A stretch of 8,359 bases of DNA from Oscillospiraceae bacterium (GTDB taxonomy: Bacteria > Bacillota > Clostridia > Oscillospirales > CAG-272). Every line of letters starts with the position of its first letter. The stretch's first letter is position 1. Under the pieces are notes generated by a model. The model did no database searches. It had not been told where the DNA came from and worked only from the letters and a program-made list of their open reading frames with translations. Of the stretch, positions 1 to 6,125 are shown one piece after another. The position numbers and the translations under genes were made by a program. The stretch spans positions 1 to 8,359 of the forward strand of contig SVQJ01000070.1 of the NCBI GenBank assembly GCA_015065395.1, given 5' to 3'.

Positions 1-2
1 AG

Positions 3-512
3 AAAGGAGAAATACAAAGAAGGCGTACCATGGCAATATCTATGAAGGGTGCGGTGAGAGTAACATCTTTTGAAGAGGCAGAGCATATCTTCTCTGTAAA
101 GGATTGCGGCTTTCTTTCTCCATTATTTTTTGATAAGCTGATCTGCGCTTTACAGATGACGGGCTGTGATATCTGTATTTCTCTTTCGCCCGTATACGGT
201 ATCGGTGAAATATATATTCCCGAAAAGAAAACGGCCTTCGTTCCGTACAGAGAAGGACGGGAATACGAGAAAAGCATCAATCTTTGCCGTTTTATCAATA
301 AGGAGCTTATGGGAGAGGTGAAGCAGAAGATAAGCTTTTCTGCCAAATGCTATAAAGCAATGATGGAAGGATCTCTTGAAAATCTCAGAGAAGCGGGAAA
401 TTATCATTTTGCCTTGGAAAAAATATACAAGGAAGCAATGGATTTCAAGGGTGTGGATCAGCTTTCTAGGGAGCTTTCAGCGGATATAAGAAAAAGGCTT
501 TCAAGGGAATAG
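3..512 (+). CDS. C-terminal part of a PRK06851-like protein with a degenerate P-loop domain (5' end outside window)
   Basis: The frame is open to the left edge, so this is probably the end of a longer protein. An ATG at 30 with AAGAAGG at 17-23 could start a 160-residue protein instead. Counting from that ATG, the pattern resembles the second domain of PRK06851-like P-loop proteins as I remember them: a beta strand ending in SVKDCG (21-26), a YIPEKKTAFV strand (62-71), an INLCRF segment, then a helical tail with LEKIYKEAMDF (128-138) and a short 'VDQLSRELSADI' helix. In relatives the first segment holds a GxxxxGK[ST] ATP-binding loop. Here the aligned stretch reads DCGFLSPLFF and has neither the GK nor the S/T, so this domain should not hydrolyse ATP. 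A first, active domain may lie upstream of the window. The gene ends 62 bases before spoIIIAA on the same strand. The family call is from memory; the function is unknown. Confidence 0.6.
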   Translation, partial: KGEIQRRRTMAISMKGAVRVTSFEEAEHIFSVKDCGFLSPLFFDKLICALQMTGCDICISLSPVYGIGEIYIPEKKTAFVPYREGREYEKSINLCRFINKELMGEVKQKISFSAKCYKAMMEGSLENLREAGNYHFALEKIYKEAMDFKGVDQLSRELSADIRKRLSRE

Positions 513-528
513 ATCAGAGATTGTCCGA

Positions 529-558
529 GTATATATTACTGTAAGCTTTACATACAGA
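529..558 (+). promoter_or_regulatory. Candidate sigma-E promoter of the spoIIIA operon
   Basis: CATACAGA at 551-558 matches 7 of 8 positions of the sigma-E -10 consensus CATACAnT. An ATATATT-type -35 element lies at 529-537, with 13-15 bases between the elements depending on how the -35 is framed. In Bacillus subtilis the spoIIIA operon is transcribed by sigma-E in the mother cell, so the location fits. One difficulty: the predicted start of transcription, near 565, lies after the only good ribosome-binding site of spoIIIAA (AGAAAGG, 556-562). The promoter is inferred from the motif alone. Confidence 0.45.
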
Positions 559-574
559 AAGGCCAAAGTAATAT

Positions 575-1474
575 ATGGATCAGAAAAATACGAATTTCGA
601 GGAAACAGCGCTCAGCTTTCTTCCTCATCACCTTTCGGAGGCGGTAAGAAAGAGCCTGTCATTATATCGGGGGAATGTGAGCGAATTGCGCCTGCGAAGC
701 GGCGGGGCGGTTGCCATAACCAGCGGGGATAAGAACATAATCACCCCCGTCAGATGCACACAAAGCGATATAGGATATACGGTGAGAGCCCTGTGCGGAA
801 ACTCTTTGTATTCCCACAGCGAGACCATAAAAGAGGGGTATATATGCACGGAGGGCGGTATCCGTGCGGGGGTTTGCGGAAGAGCAGTAACGGAGAATTC
901 CCAAATAATCTCCGTTACCGATATAAGCTCCGTATGTATCCGTATTCCTCACAGGGTACCGGGAGCTGCAGACGGGATATGCAGGCTTGTTTTCAACGAA
1001 GGATTCCGCGGAATGATCATTTATTCTCCACCCGGTGTGGGTAAAACCACAGCTCTCAGAGAATTTGTTGCAAGGCTGTCTCAAAGGCCGTATAATCTGC
1101 GGATCGCGGTCATCGATACAAGGTTTGAAATATGCGGCGGACTCAGTGAGGAGCTTTCCTGCGATGCTCTTTCAGGCTATCCCCGTGCAAAAGGAATGGA
1201 AACAGCGCTGAGGACACTTTCCCCTCAGCTTATCGTTTGCGATGAGATCGGAAGCGAGATGGATTCCGAGGCGATCAAAAGCAGCTTCGGATCAGGTGTT
1301 CCCACGGTTGCAAGTGCCCACAGCGCAACATTTGCCGAGCTTATATCAAAGCCCCACATTAAGGAGCTGTGGGATATGGGAGCGTTTACCTATGCCGTTG
1401 GGCTTAAAAGGGACCACGGTAAATTTGAATTGCAAATTGACAGCTTTTGCCCCGATACGAAAGGGGATTTTTGA
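575..1474 (+). CDS. spoIIIAA: Stage III sporulation protein AA, cytosolic ATPase of the SpoIIIA complex
   Basis: The 299-residue product is close to the usual length (about 307 in B. subtilis). It is a soluble AAA-type ATPase related to secretion ATPases, and it is thought to power the SpoIIIA-SpoIIQ channel from the mother-cell cytosol. Visible motifs are Walker A SPPGVGKTT (151-159), the family-typical AKGMETALRTLSPQ (205-218) leading into Walker B LIVCDEIG (219-226), and a sensor-like ASAHS (246-250). All key nucleotide-binding residues are present. There is no signal peptide or membrane segment. The ATG at 575 is preceded by AGAAAGG at 556-562, a rather long spacing of 12 bases. No alternative ATG, GTG or TTG lies in the first 20 codons, so this start is secure. 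The TGA stop overlaps the TTG start of spoIIIAB, which suggests translational coupling. Confidence 0.97.
   Translation: MDQKNTNFEETALSFLPHHLSEAVRKSLSLYRGNVSELRLRSGGAVAITSGDKNIITPVRCTQSDIGYTVRALCGNSLYSHSETIKEGYICTEGGIRAGVCGRAVTENSQIISVTDISSVCIRIPHRVPGAADGICRLVFNEGFRGMIIYSPPGVGKTTALREFVARLSQRPYNLRIAVIDTRFEICGGLSEELSCDALSGYPRAKGMETALRTLSPQLIVCDEIGSEMDSEAIKSSFGSGVPTVASAHSATFAELISKPHIKELWDMGAFTYAVGLKRDHGKFELQIDSFCPDTKGDF
1461..1466 (+). promoter_or_regulatory. Ribosome-binding site deciding the spoIIIAB start
   Basis: AAGGGG lies inside the last codons of spoIIIAA. It is 4 bases before the TTG at 1471 and 10 bases before a GTG at 1477. It excludes the more upstream TTG at 1447, which has no such sequence in front of it. 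Confidence 0.6.
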
Positions 1475-1959
1475 AAGTGAATTATTTTGCAGCCTTGGGC
1501 GCAGGGGCCACATTAGCTGCGGCAATATCATGGGGAATGGAAAAATGCAAGGCAGAGAATCGGGAGATCGGGATAATAGAAGGGCTCTGCTCTCTTGCCG
1601 AATATGCAGGAGAGCAGATAGAGATTTTCAGATCTCCCTTAGGGCGTATATACAGCGATTTTTCAAATGCTGCTCTGGAAAGAGAGGGCTTTTTGAATTA
1701 TCTTGAAAACGGAGATGCTGAGGGAGCTATTGACACCTTGAAGGATAAGGTGGGAGATGAGGTCCTTGGGATAACCCTAAGCTTTCTCCAAAGCCTGGGA
1801 GGCGGCTATGAAAAGGGGCAGAGCGCTCTTTGCAAAAGTACTGCTTCCCGACTTGAAAGGATACTTGAAGACAAGAACAGCTTGCTTTCCGAAAAGCTGA
1901 AAATGTACAGACTTTTGCCGTTACTGATAGCGGGATCGGTCATTATTCTACTGATATAG
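1471..1959 (+). CDS. spoIIIAB: Stage III sporulation protein AB
   Basis: The product has 162 residues from the TTG at 1471 (171 in B. subtilis). It is a mother-cell membrane protein of the SpoIIIA complex, related to the GspF-type platform proteins of type II secretion. A hydrophobic N-terminal helix (about 5-22) is followed by a long charged helical domain (about 24-145) and a C-terminal membrane helix LLPLLIAGSVIILLI (148-162). This hairpin-like layout and the polar-then-hydrophobic ending match B. subtilis SpoIIIAB. The start is not an ATG. TTG at 1471 gives the 4-base TTGA overlap with spoIIIAA and has AAGGGG in front; GTG at 1477 would shorten the protein by two residues. Coupled translation from spoIIIAA is likely. 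Confidence 0.93.
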   Translation: MKVNYFAALGAGATLAAAISWGMEKCKAENREIGIIEGLCSLAEYAGEQIEIFRSPLGRIYSDFSNAALEREGFLNYLENGDAEGAIDTLKDKVGDEVLGITLSFLQSLGGGYEKGQSALCKSTASRLERILEDKNSLLSEKLKMYRLLPLLIAGSVIILLI

Positions 1960-1968
1960 CAGGTTGGT

Positions 1969-2163
1969 ATGGATATTTCGCTTTTGCTTAAGACCGTTGG
2001 AGTGGGCATACTTGTGGCGGTCGCAAATCAGATATTACAAAAAACAGGGAGGGACGAGCAGGCAATGCTTGTGACTGTTTGCGGCGTTATCATCGTTCTC
2101 GTAATGCTCGTAGGAGAGATAGGCTCACTTTTTGAAACGGTGAGAACTGTATTTGAACTGTAA
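1969..2163 (+). CDS. spoIIIAC: Stage III sporulation protein AC
   Basis: This 64-residue membrane protein (68 in B. subtilis) has two hydrophobic helices, about 5-22 and 33-50. They are joined by a short polar loop containing QKTGRDEQA (24-32), which is characteristic of the family. SpoIIIAC and SpoIIIAD are thought to form part of the inner-membrane export apparatus of the complex. Only a weak AGG lies 5 bases before the ATG, and spoIIIAB ends 9 bases upstream, so translation probably depends on coupling. The TAA stop shares one base with the ATG of spoIIIAD (TAATG). Confidence 0.95.
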   Translation: MDISLLLKTVGVGILVAVANQILQKTGRDEQAMLVTVCGVIIVLVMLVGEIGSLFETVRTVFEL

Positions 2164-2549
2164 TGGAAACGGTGATGAAGACAGCGGGGATCGCCCTTAT
2201 TGCTCTTGCCTGTTCCTTTATCCTTAAGGAAAAGCACAGATTCGTAGGCGTGATGTGCTCAGGAGCGGCGATCATACTTATTGAAAGTGCTGTTTTTGAT
2301 ACGTCACTTTCAAAAACAGTTTCTCAGATTTTTGTGCTTGTTGAGGGGACAAGCTTTTCGGGGTATGCAAAGATTATGTTAAAATCATTGGGGATCGCCT
2401 ATATTGTCAATATAACGGAGAGCATTTGTAAGGAGGCAGGAGAGAATTCCGTAGGGGAAGCGGTAGTTCTTGCGGGAAAGGCGGAGATACTGTTTCTTTG
2501 CCTTCCGCTTATTGCGTCTCTTTTGGATATTGCAAAAGCACTTGTGTAA
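2163..2549 (+). CDS. spoIIIAD: Stage III sporulation protein AD
   Basis: The 128-residue protein is close to the 133 of B. subtilis. It is an integral membrane component of the SpoIIIA complex. Hydrophobic segments lie at about 5-22, 28-45, 66-82 and 104-126. The GYAKIMLKSLGIAYIVNITE stretch (67-86) and the later GEAVVLAGKAEILFLCLPL stretch (98-116) have the family pattern, with small and charged residues inside otherwise apolar helices. N-terminally it resembles SpoIIIAC, as expected since the two are related. The ATG overlaps the spoIIIAC stop by one base, and there is no separate ribosome-binding site of note. Confidence 0.95.
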   Translation: METVMKTAGIALIALACSFILKEKHRFVGVMCSGAAIILIESAVFDTSLSKTVSQIFVLVEGTSFSGYAKIMLKSLGIAYIVNITESICKEAGENSVGEAVVLAGKAEILFLCLPLIASLLDIAKALV

Positions 2550-2561
2550 AGGAAGAATAAA

Positions 2562-3698
2562 ATGAAGAGGAAAATACTTATTATCCTTATGCTTTTTTTG
2601 TCATTCACCCTTTGTATAGAGGTACAGGGAGCCGTGGTCTATGAATATGAGCTTTCAGATACGGGAGATAAGAATGCCCAGGGCAAGCTTAGCCGTTTTA
2701 TGGACTCGCTTCCCGAGGAAATCAAAAACGAATTGCCGGATAAAAACTCCTGGAATTTTGAGGATTATGATACAGCGTTCTTTTCGAAAATTATTGAAAA
2801 TGCTCTGAAAAAAGCGTTGAAGCCGGCGATAGAGACCTTGTGTATGCTTCTTGTATGCGTTGTAATCTCTGCCGCCTTTCATATTTTTGCCGATAATCTT
2901 TCGGGAGAATCGCTGAAGGGTATATTTTCCTTATGCTCATCTCTTTGCTTTTCTCTCAGCATTTTCGCTTCGTTGAGATCTGTTTTTTTAACGGTTGAAT
3001 CCTTACTTTCCGTGCTTTCCGAAACTATGATGGGTATGATCCCCGTAATGGAGGCAGTATACATTTCATCGGGCAATCTTACAACGGCAACCGTCACCTC
3101 TACGGGTGTGACCCTGATGATAGGATTCACCCAGACTCTTTTTTCAAGGGTGCTTTTCCCGGCGGCGTATTCGTTGTTCATTCTTGCGGTGTGCTCTGCC
3201 GTGACAAAGAACAGAACTGTCCTTTTTATGACCCGTATGATGAAGGGACTTATAATAGGAGGCATGACCCTTATTATGACCCTCATGACGTTTGTTCTTT
3301 CCCTGCAAAGCAACGGTGCGGCAATGGCGGACGGACTGGCGGTCAAAACCGTGAAATTTGCTATCGGGAGCTATATTCCCATAGTGGGGGGAGGACTTGC
3401 AGAATCCTTTTCGGTGCTTTCATCAAGCCTTAACGTTATAAGGCAGGGAAGCGGAATCGTGGGGATCGCCGTCATTCTCATAGCATTTCTTCCTCCCTTT
3501 GCAATGATACTGATGAGCAGGATCGCCATAGCATTTTCTGAAGCGATATCCACGGTCCTCGGCTGTGAAAGTGAAGGTGAGCTCCTTCGTGAATGCAAGG
3601 GGATATGCACACTGCTTCTTTCTATCAGCGCGGCGGCGGCAGTAATGTACATAATCGCATTGGGAATATTCTGCAAAACGCCCTTAGCCTTGGGATAA
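2562..3698 (+). CDS. spoIIIAE: Stage III sporulation protein AE, polytopic membrane component
   Basis: The 378-residue protein (399 in B. subtilis) is the largest membrane subunit of the complex. A cleavable-type signal peptide occupies residues 1-23, with a basic MKRK start, an apolar core and a VQGA cleavage region. A soluble, acidic extracytoplasmic stretch (24-85) follows. Membrane helices then lie at about 88-109, 121-146, 181-212, 227-248, 295-317 and 349-371. The family-typical VKFAIGSYIPIVGGGLAES (264-282 including flanks) is intact. AAAGGAAG at 2548-2555 is a good ribosome-binding site 6 bases before the ATG. The TAA stop shares one base with the spoIIIAF start. Confidence 0.96.
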   Translation: MKRKILIILMLFLSFTLCIEVQGAVVYEYELSDTGDKNAQGKLSRFMDSLPEEIKNELPDKNSWNFEDYDTAFFSKIIENALKKALKPAIETLCMLLVCVVISAAFHIFADNLSGESLKGIFSLCSSLCFSLSIFASLRSVFLTVESLLSVLSETMMGMIPVMEAVYISSGNLTTATVTSTGVTLMIGFTQTLFSRVLFPAAYSLFILAVCSAVTKNRTVLFMTRMMKGLIIGGMTLIMTLMTFVLSLQSNGAAMADGLAVKTVKFAIGSYIPIVGGGLAESFSVLSSSLNVIRQGSGIVGIAVILIAFLPPFAMILMSRIAIAFSEAISTVLGCESEGELLRECKGICTLLLSISAAAAVMYIIALGIFCKTPLALG

Positions 3699-4138
3699 TG
3701 GGAGCGTATATATATTCAATACTCTGTGCAGGCATATTCACGGGGATGATACTCTCCCTTTCGCCTGACGGAGAAAAGGGCAGGATAGGTAAATTCATAG
3801 CCTTTGCCGGGGCACTCAGCATGGCACTGGCGGTTATGTCACCTATTGTCAGCCGGCTCAAAAGCTTTGGTACAGATATTGATCTTGGATTTGGCGTTGA
3901 GAAAGAGCAGGCTGTTAACCCGTGTGAGTATTATGCAAGCAGTGTGGGAAATGCGTTTTGTTCCATATACAGATCAGATCCTTCATTGGTAAGGGTAAAT
4001 GCTTTTTTTGATCCGGATAAAAATGCGATGGAAAAAATAGAATTGTATTATACCGGTCAATTCAATTATGATCCGGAGGAGGCTGGAAAGCTTCTCGGTG
4101 AAATCTATGGTTTTAAGGTGGAAATAATCGTACAATGA
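3698..4138 (+). CDS. spoIIIAF: Stage III sporulation protein AF
   Basis: Two membrane helices (about 4-22 and 33-51) at the N terminus anchor a domain facing the intermembrane space. The last third, KIELYYTG (113-120) then EEAGKLLGEIYGFKVEIIV (127-145), has the strand-helix-strand arrangement of a ring-building motif. The protein has 146 residues against about 206 in B. subtilis, so the linker between anchor and ring domain is short. The ATG at 3698 overlaps the spoIIIAE stop as TAATG. The longer reading from 3593 is rejected because it would add 35 non-membrane residues and run through spoIIIAE. The stop overlaps the spoIIIAG start as ATGA. Confidence 0.93.
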   Translation: MGAYIYSILCAGIFTGMILSLSPDGEKGRIGKFIAFAGALSMALAVMSPIVSRLKSFGTDIDLGFGVEKEQAVNPCEYYASSVGNAFCSIYRSDPSLVRVNAFFDPDKNAMEKIELYYTGQFNYDPEEAGKLLGEIYGFKVEIIVQ

Positions 4139-4611
4139 AGAAGACCGATCTTAAGAAATACAAAATATGGGCATTGGCGGCACTGGGGGTCCTACTGATG
4201 ATATTGCCCGGGCTGATTTCTCGGGGAAGTGATAAGGTCAGCACAGATGCGGATAATACCCGTGAGAGTCCGGAGCTTTACAGCGAGAGGATCGAAGCCG
4301 AGCTGGAAGAGCTTTTGTCTGCTGCCGAGGGCGTGGGACGTGTTCAGGTGGTGGTAACGTTGGAGAGCACAGATGAACGAGTGCTTGCACAAAACGAGTC
4401 GTATTCAGACAGCTCCTACAGCACGGATTATGTTATAGTAGGCTCATCGGGCAGCGAGGAGGGGATAATTCTCAAGGAAATATATCCCAAGGTAAGAGGG
4501 GTCGCGGTAGTTTGCGATGGTGGCGCAAACACCGAAACGAAGCTGAGGATAATTGAGCTTATCAGCGCAGCCCTTGGAATATCCAAAGGAAAAATTGCGG
4601 TTTCTCCATAG
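4135..4611 (+). CDS. spoIIIAG: Stage III sporulation protein AG, ring-forming channel subunit
   Basis: SpoIIIAG of B. subtilis assembles into a large ring with a central beta barrel in the space between mother cell and forespore. This 158-residue copy (229 in B. subtilis) has a basic N terminus, one membrane helix (about 11-28), a short linker and a ring-building motif split in two. LEELLSAAEGVGRVQVVVTL (57-76) is followed by a Ser/Tyr-rich insertion (about 79-108), and then YPKVRGVAVVCDGG (117-130) and the helix ETKLRIIELISAALGI (134-149). The insertion corresponds to the part that forms the beta barrel in known structures. The ATG overlaps the spoIIIAF stop by 4 bases. Confidence 0.95.
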   Translation: MKKTDLKKYKIWALAALGVLLMILPGLISRGSDKVSTDADNTRESPELYSERIEAELEELLSAAEGVGRVQVVVTLESTDERVLAQNESYSDSSYSTDYVIVGSSGSEEGIILKEIYPKVRGVAVVCDGGANTETKLRIIELISAALGISKGKIAVSP

Positions 4612-4675
4612 TCATATATAAGGTGGGGAGAGAATATTATATACAGAAAGAATTGAACGAAAGGAATAAGCGTAT

Positions 4676-5281
4676 ATGAAGATCAAATTCAAAGAACTGT
4701 GGGAGAAAACGAAGCAGGAAACCGTAAAGATCGCAAAAAAGCTGAATAAAAAGGCGGTCGTTGCCGTAGGTGCGGTTGTGATCCTCGGCGGTGCGGTGCT
4801 TCTGAATTTTCTGCTCGTGCCTGCTCCCGAAAAGAAGGAGAGCGGCAACAATTTGGACGTGGCAATAGACCTTTCCGATGTTTCCTCTGCCATTGCGGAG
4901 AAGGAGAAGGAAAATGGGCAAAGCACCTCTAAAAACGATGCCTTTGCCGAAATGACCTTATCCCGCGAGCAGGCGAGGGATGAGGCAATGGAGGTGCTTA
5001 AGGAGGTTGCCCAGAGCAGCACCGCTATCGATTCCATGAAGCAGGATGCGCTGAACAGCATAAAGCAGATCGCTGTGGATATTGAAAATGAGGCGAACAT
5101 AGAGGGACTTATCAAGGCAAAGGGCTTTGAGGAGTGTGTTGCTGTGGTAAACGGTGATACCGCGAGCGTTATTGTAAAAACCGACGGACTTCTTGACAAC
5201 GAGGTTGCCCAGATAAGTGAGATAGTTTATAATCAGACGGGAATTCATCCCGACAATCTCAGGATAATCGAATCTGAATGA
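4676..5281 (+). CDS. spoIIIAH: Stage III sporulation protein AH, partner of forespore SpoIIQ
   Basis: SpoIIIAH spans the mother-cell membrane once. In B. subtilis its outer domain binds forespore SpoIIQ, joining the two halves of the channel. The 201-residue product (218 in B. subtilis) has a lysine-rich cytosolic start (1-26), one membrane helix (27-48), a charged low-complexity linker (50-95) and a C-terminal YscJ/FliF-like ring-building domain (about 96-199). That domain has a long amphipathic helix (SREQARDEAMEVLKEVA, 96-112) and strands around CVAVVNGDTASVIVKTDG (154-171). Unlike its neighbours it does not overlap the upstream gene. A 64-base leader precedes it, with AAGGA at 4661-4665, 10 bases before the ATG. 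It is the last gene of the operon. Confidence 0.95.
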   Translation: MKIKFKELWEKTKQETVKIAKKLNKKAVVAVGAVVILGGAVLLNFLLVPAPEKKESGNNLDVAIDLSDVSSAIAEKEKENGQSTSKNDAFAEMTLSREQARDEAMEVLKEVAQSSTAIDSMKQDALNSIKQIAVDIENEANIEGLIKAKGFEECVAVVNGDTASVIVKTDGLLDNEVAQISEIVYNQTGIHPDNLRIIESE

Positions 5282-5314
5282 GCCGGCGAAAAAGCGTGTG
5301 GTAAAGAAAAAAAG

Positions 5315-5354
5315 AAAACTGACAAAAGTGAAGGCAGCTCTTGTCAGTTTTTTT
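5315..5354. terminator. Bidirectional intrinsic terminator between spoIIIAH and the Pr6Pr-like gene
   Basis: AAAACTGACAAAAG (5315-5328) pairs with CTCTTGTCAGTTTT (5338-5351) over 14 positions with a single A-C mismatch, around a 9-base loop. On the + strand the stem runs into seven T (5348-5354). On the - strand it runs into TTTTCTTTTTTTC. It therefore fits as the end of both the spoIIIA transcript and the convergent transcript, whose stop codon is 10 bases away. Confidence 0.9.
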
Positions 5355-5361
5355 ATATTAC

Positions 5362-6024
5362 TTATGACAAAGGTATATCCGACGTTTTTTCCAGCTTTCC
5401 CATTTTACTGTCAACCATAAAGCATAAATAACCGATAAAAATATACAAAACGGAAACGATTAAAATGGATAGCAGAAACAGAGGAATACCCAGACTTTCA
5501 TAATCAATGAAAGGGTAAGGAAAGCGAAGGGGATCGCCTGTGCTCATAAAAGGGGCAGAGATAAGAATATAGATCAGGTAAAGAAGCGGAGAAAATATCC
5601 AGATAAAAGGATAGGTCTTACGAAATCTGCCTTTTTTGTCAAATATCAGCCAATCTGCAGTGATCAGAATGGGGGTGATTATGTGAAGGATCACCGTTGC
5701 GATCCCCGGACCCGTATGAGGGTCAAATTCATCTGCGATGATAGCCGTTGCAACTATACCTGTGAGGAGTATGGACATTGTGCAGAAGCCTTTGAGAAAG
5801 GGGAAGGGCGAAGCACCTCCGTCTCTGCTTTTGTCAGCTGCTATAAATGCGGCGGCAAGGATGAAATACACACCGCATATAAGATTTGATATATTTGTGA
5901 ACATACGGAAGGATGAAAAATCGAATTCAGCTTTGTATAATCCTGTTTGGAGAACGATCCCGGTGAATGCGAAAAAGGAAATAAGTATCTTGAAAGCAAC
6001 TGAATAAGCCTTGGTTCTGATCAT
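5362..6024 (-). CDS. Pr6Pr (FAR-17a/AIG1-like) family membrane protein
   Basis: This 220-residue integral membrane protein has about six hydrophobic segments (roughly 7-28, 45-63, 80-98, 108-128, 138-158, 180-204). It resembles bacterial Pr6Pr proteins, distant relatives of animal AIG1/ADTRP. Those enzymes hydrolyse fatty acid esters of hydroxy fatty acids inside the membrane, using a threonine and a histidine. Here FRMFTNISNL places a threonine at 43, and a membrane histidine is at 114 in HIITPILITADW (114-125), so both candidate residues are present. The later FPYPFIDYESLG (168-179) is also typical of the bacterial family. The substrate in bacteria is not known to me. AGGGGG lies a few bases before the ATG at 6024. 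The gene is convergent with spoIIIA and shares its terminator. Confidence 0.8.
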   Translation of the reverse strand: MIRTKAYSVAFKILISFFAFTGIVLQTGLYKAEFDFSSFRMFTNISNLICGVYFILAAAFIAADKSRDGGASPFPFLKGFCTMSILLTGIVATAIIADEFDPHTGPGIATVILHIITPILITADWLIFDKKGRFRKTYPFIWIFSPLLYLIYILISAPFMSTGDPLRFPYPFIDYESLGIPLFLLSILIVSVLYIFIGYLCFMVDSKMGKLEKTSDIPLS

Positions 6025-6042
6025 ATAGCCCCCTAAACAAAT

Positions 6043-6067
6043 GAATGCACCCTTTTGGGGTGCATTC
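6043..6067 (-). terminator. Perfect 10-bp hairpin between the COG2426 gene and the Pr6Pr-like gene
   Basis: GAATGCACCC (6043-6052) and GGGTGCATTC (6058-6067) are exact complements around a 5-base loop. Read on the - strand, the hairpin lies 59 bases after the stop of the upstream gene and 19 bases before the next ATG. It is followed by ATTTGTTTA rather than a clean T run, so it is a weak terminator or a 5' mRNA hairpin. A TATAAT just before it favours the second reading. Confidence 0.5.
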
Positions 6068-6069
6068 TT

Positions 6070-6075
6070 ATTATA
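6070..6075 (-). promoter_or_regulatory. Possible -10 element for the Pr6Pr-like gene
   Basis: A perfect TATAAT on the - strand lies about 50 bases before the start codon. No good -35 is seen at 16-18 bases; the nearest match, around GGCTTA, is poor. If active, the transcript would begin almost directly with the 10-bp hairpin at 6043-6067. Confidence 0.35.
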
Positions 6076-6125
6076 TCCTGTAAATTTCGGTTAAGCCGTA
6101 TTATCAGAAGAAAATATTTGCTATA

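Noticed and set aside
662..1084. 140-codon open frame on the - strand opposite spoIIIAA
   Set aside because: The product is low in motif content and the opposite frame is a clear ATPase.
2879..3346. 155-codon open frame on the - strand opposite spoIIIAE
   Set aside because: It lies inside spoIIIAE, has no recognisable motif and no convincing ribosome-binding site.
3593..3697. 35-residue N-terminal extension of SpoIIIAF
   Set aside because: It overlaps spoIIIAE entirely in another frame; the TAATG junction at 3696-3700 gives the family-typical start.
4612..5199. 195-codon open frame on the - strand opposite spoIIIAH
   Set aside because: It is a Ser/Phe/Ala-rich shadow of a well-supported gene, has no family resemblance, and depends on the codon bias of the + strand gene.
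5278..5304. Eight-codon frame overlapping the spoIIIAH stop (MSRRKSVW)
   Set aside because: Too short to support, no ribosome-binding site of note, and it sits just before the terminator.
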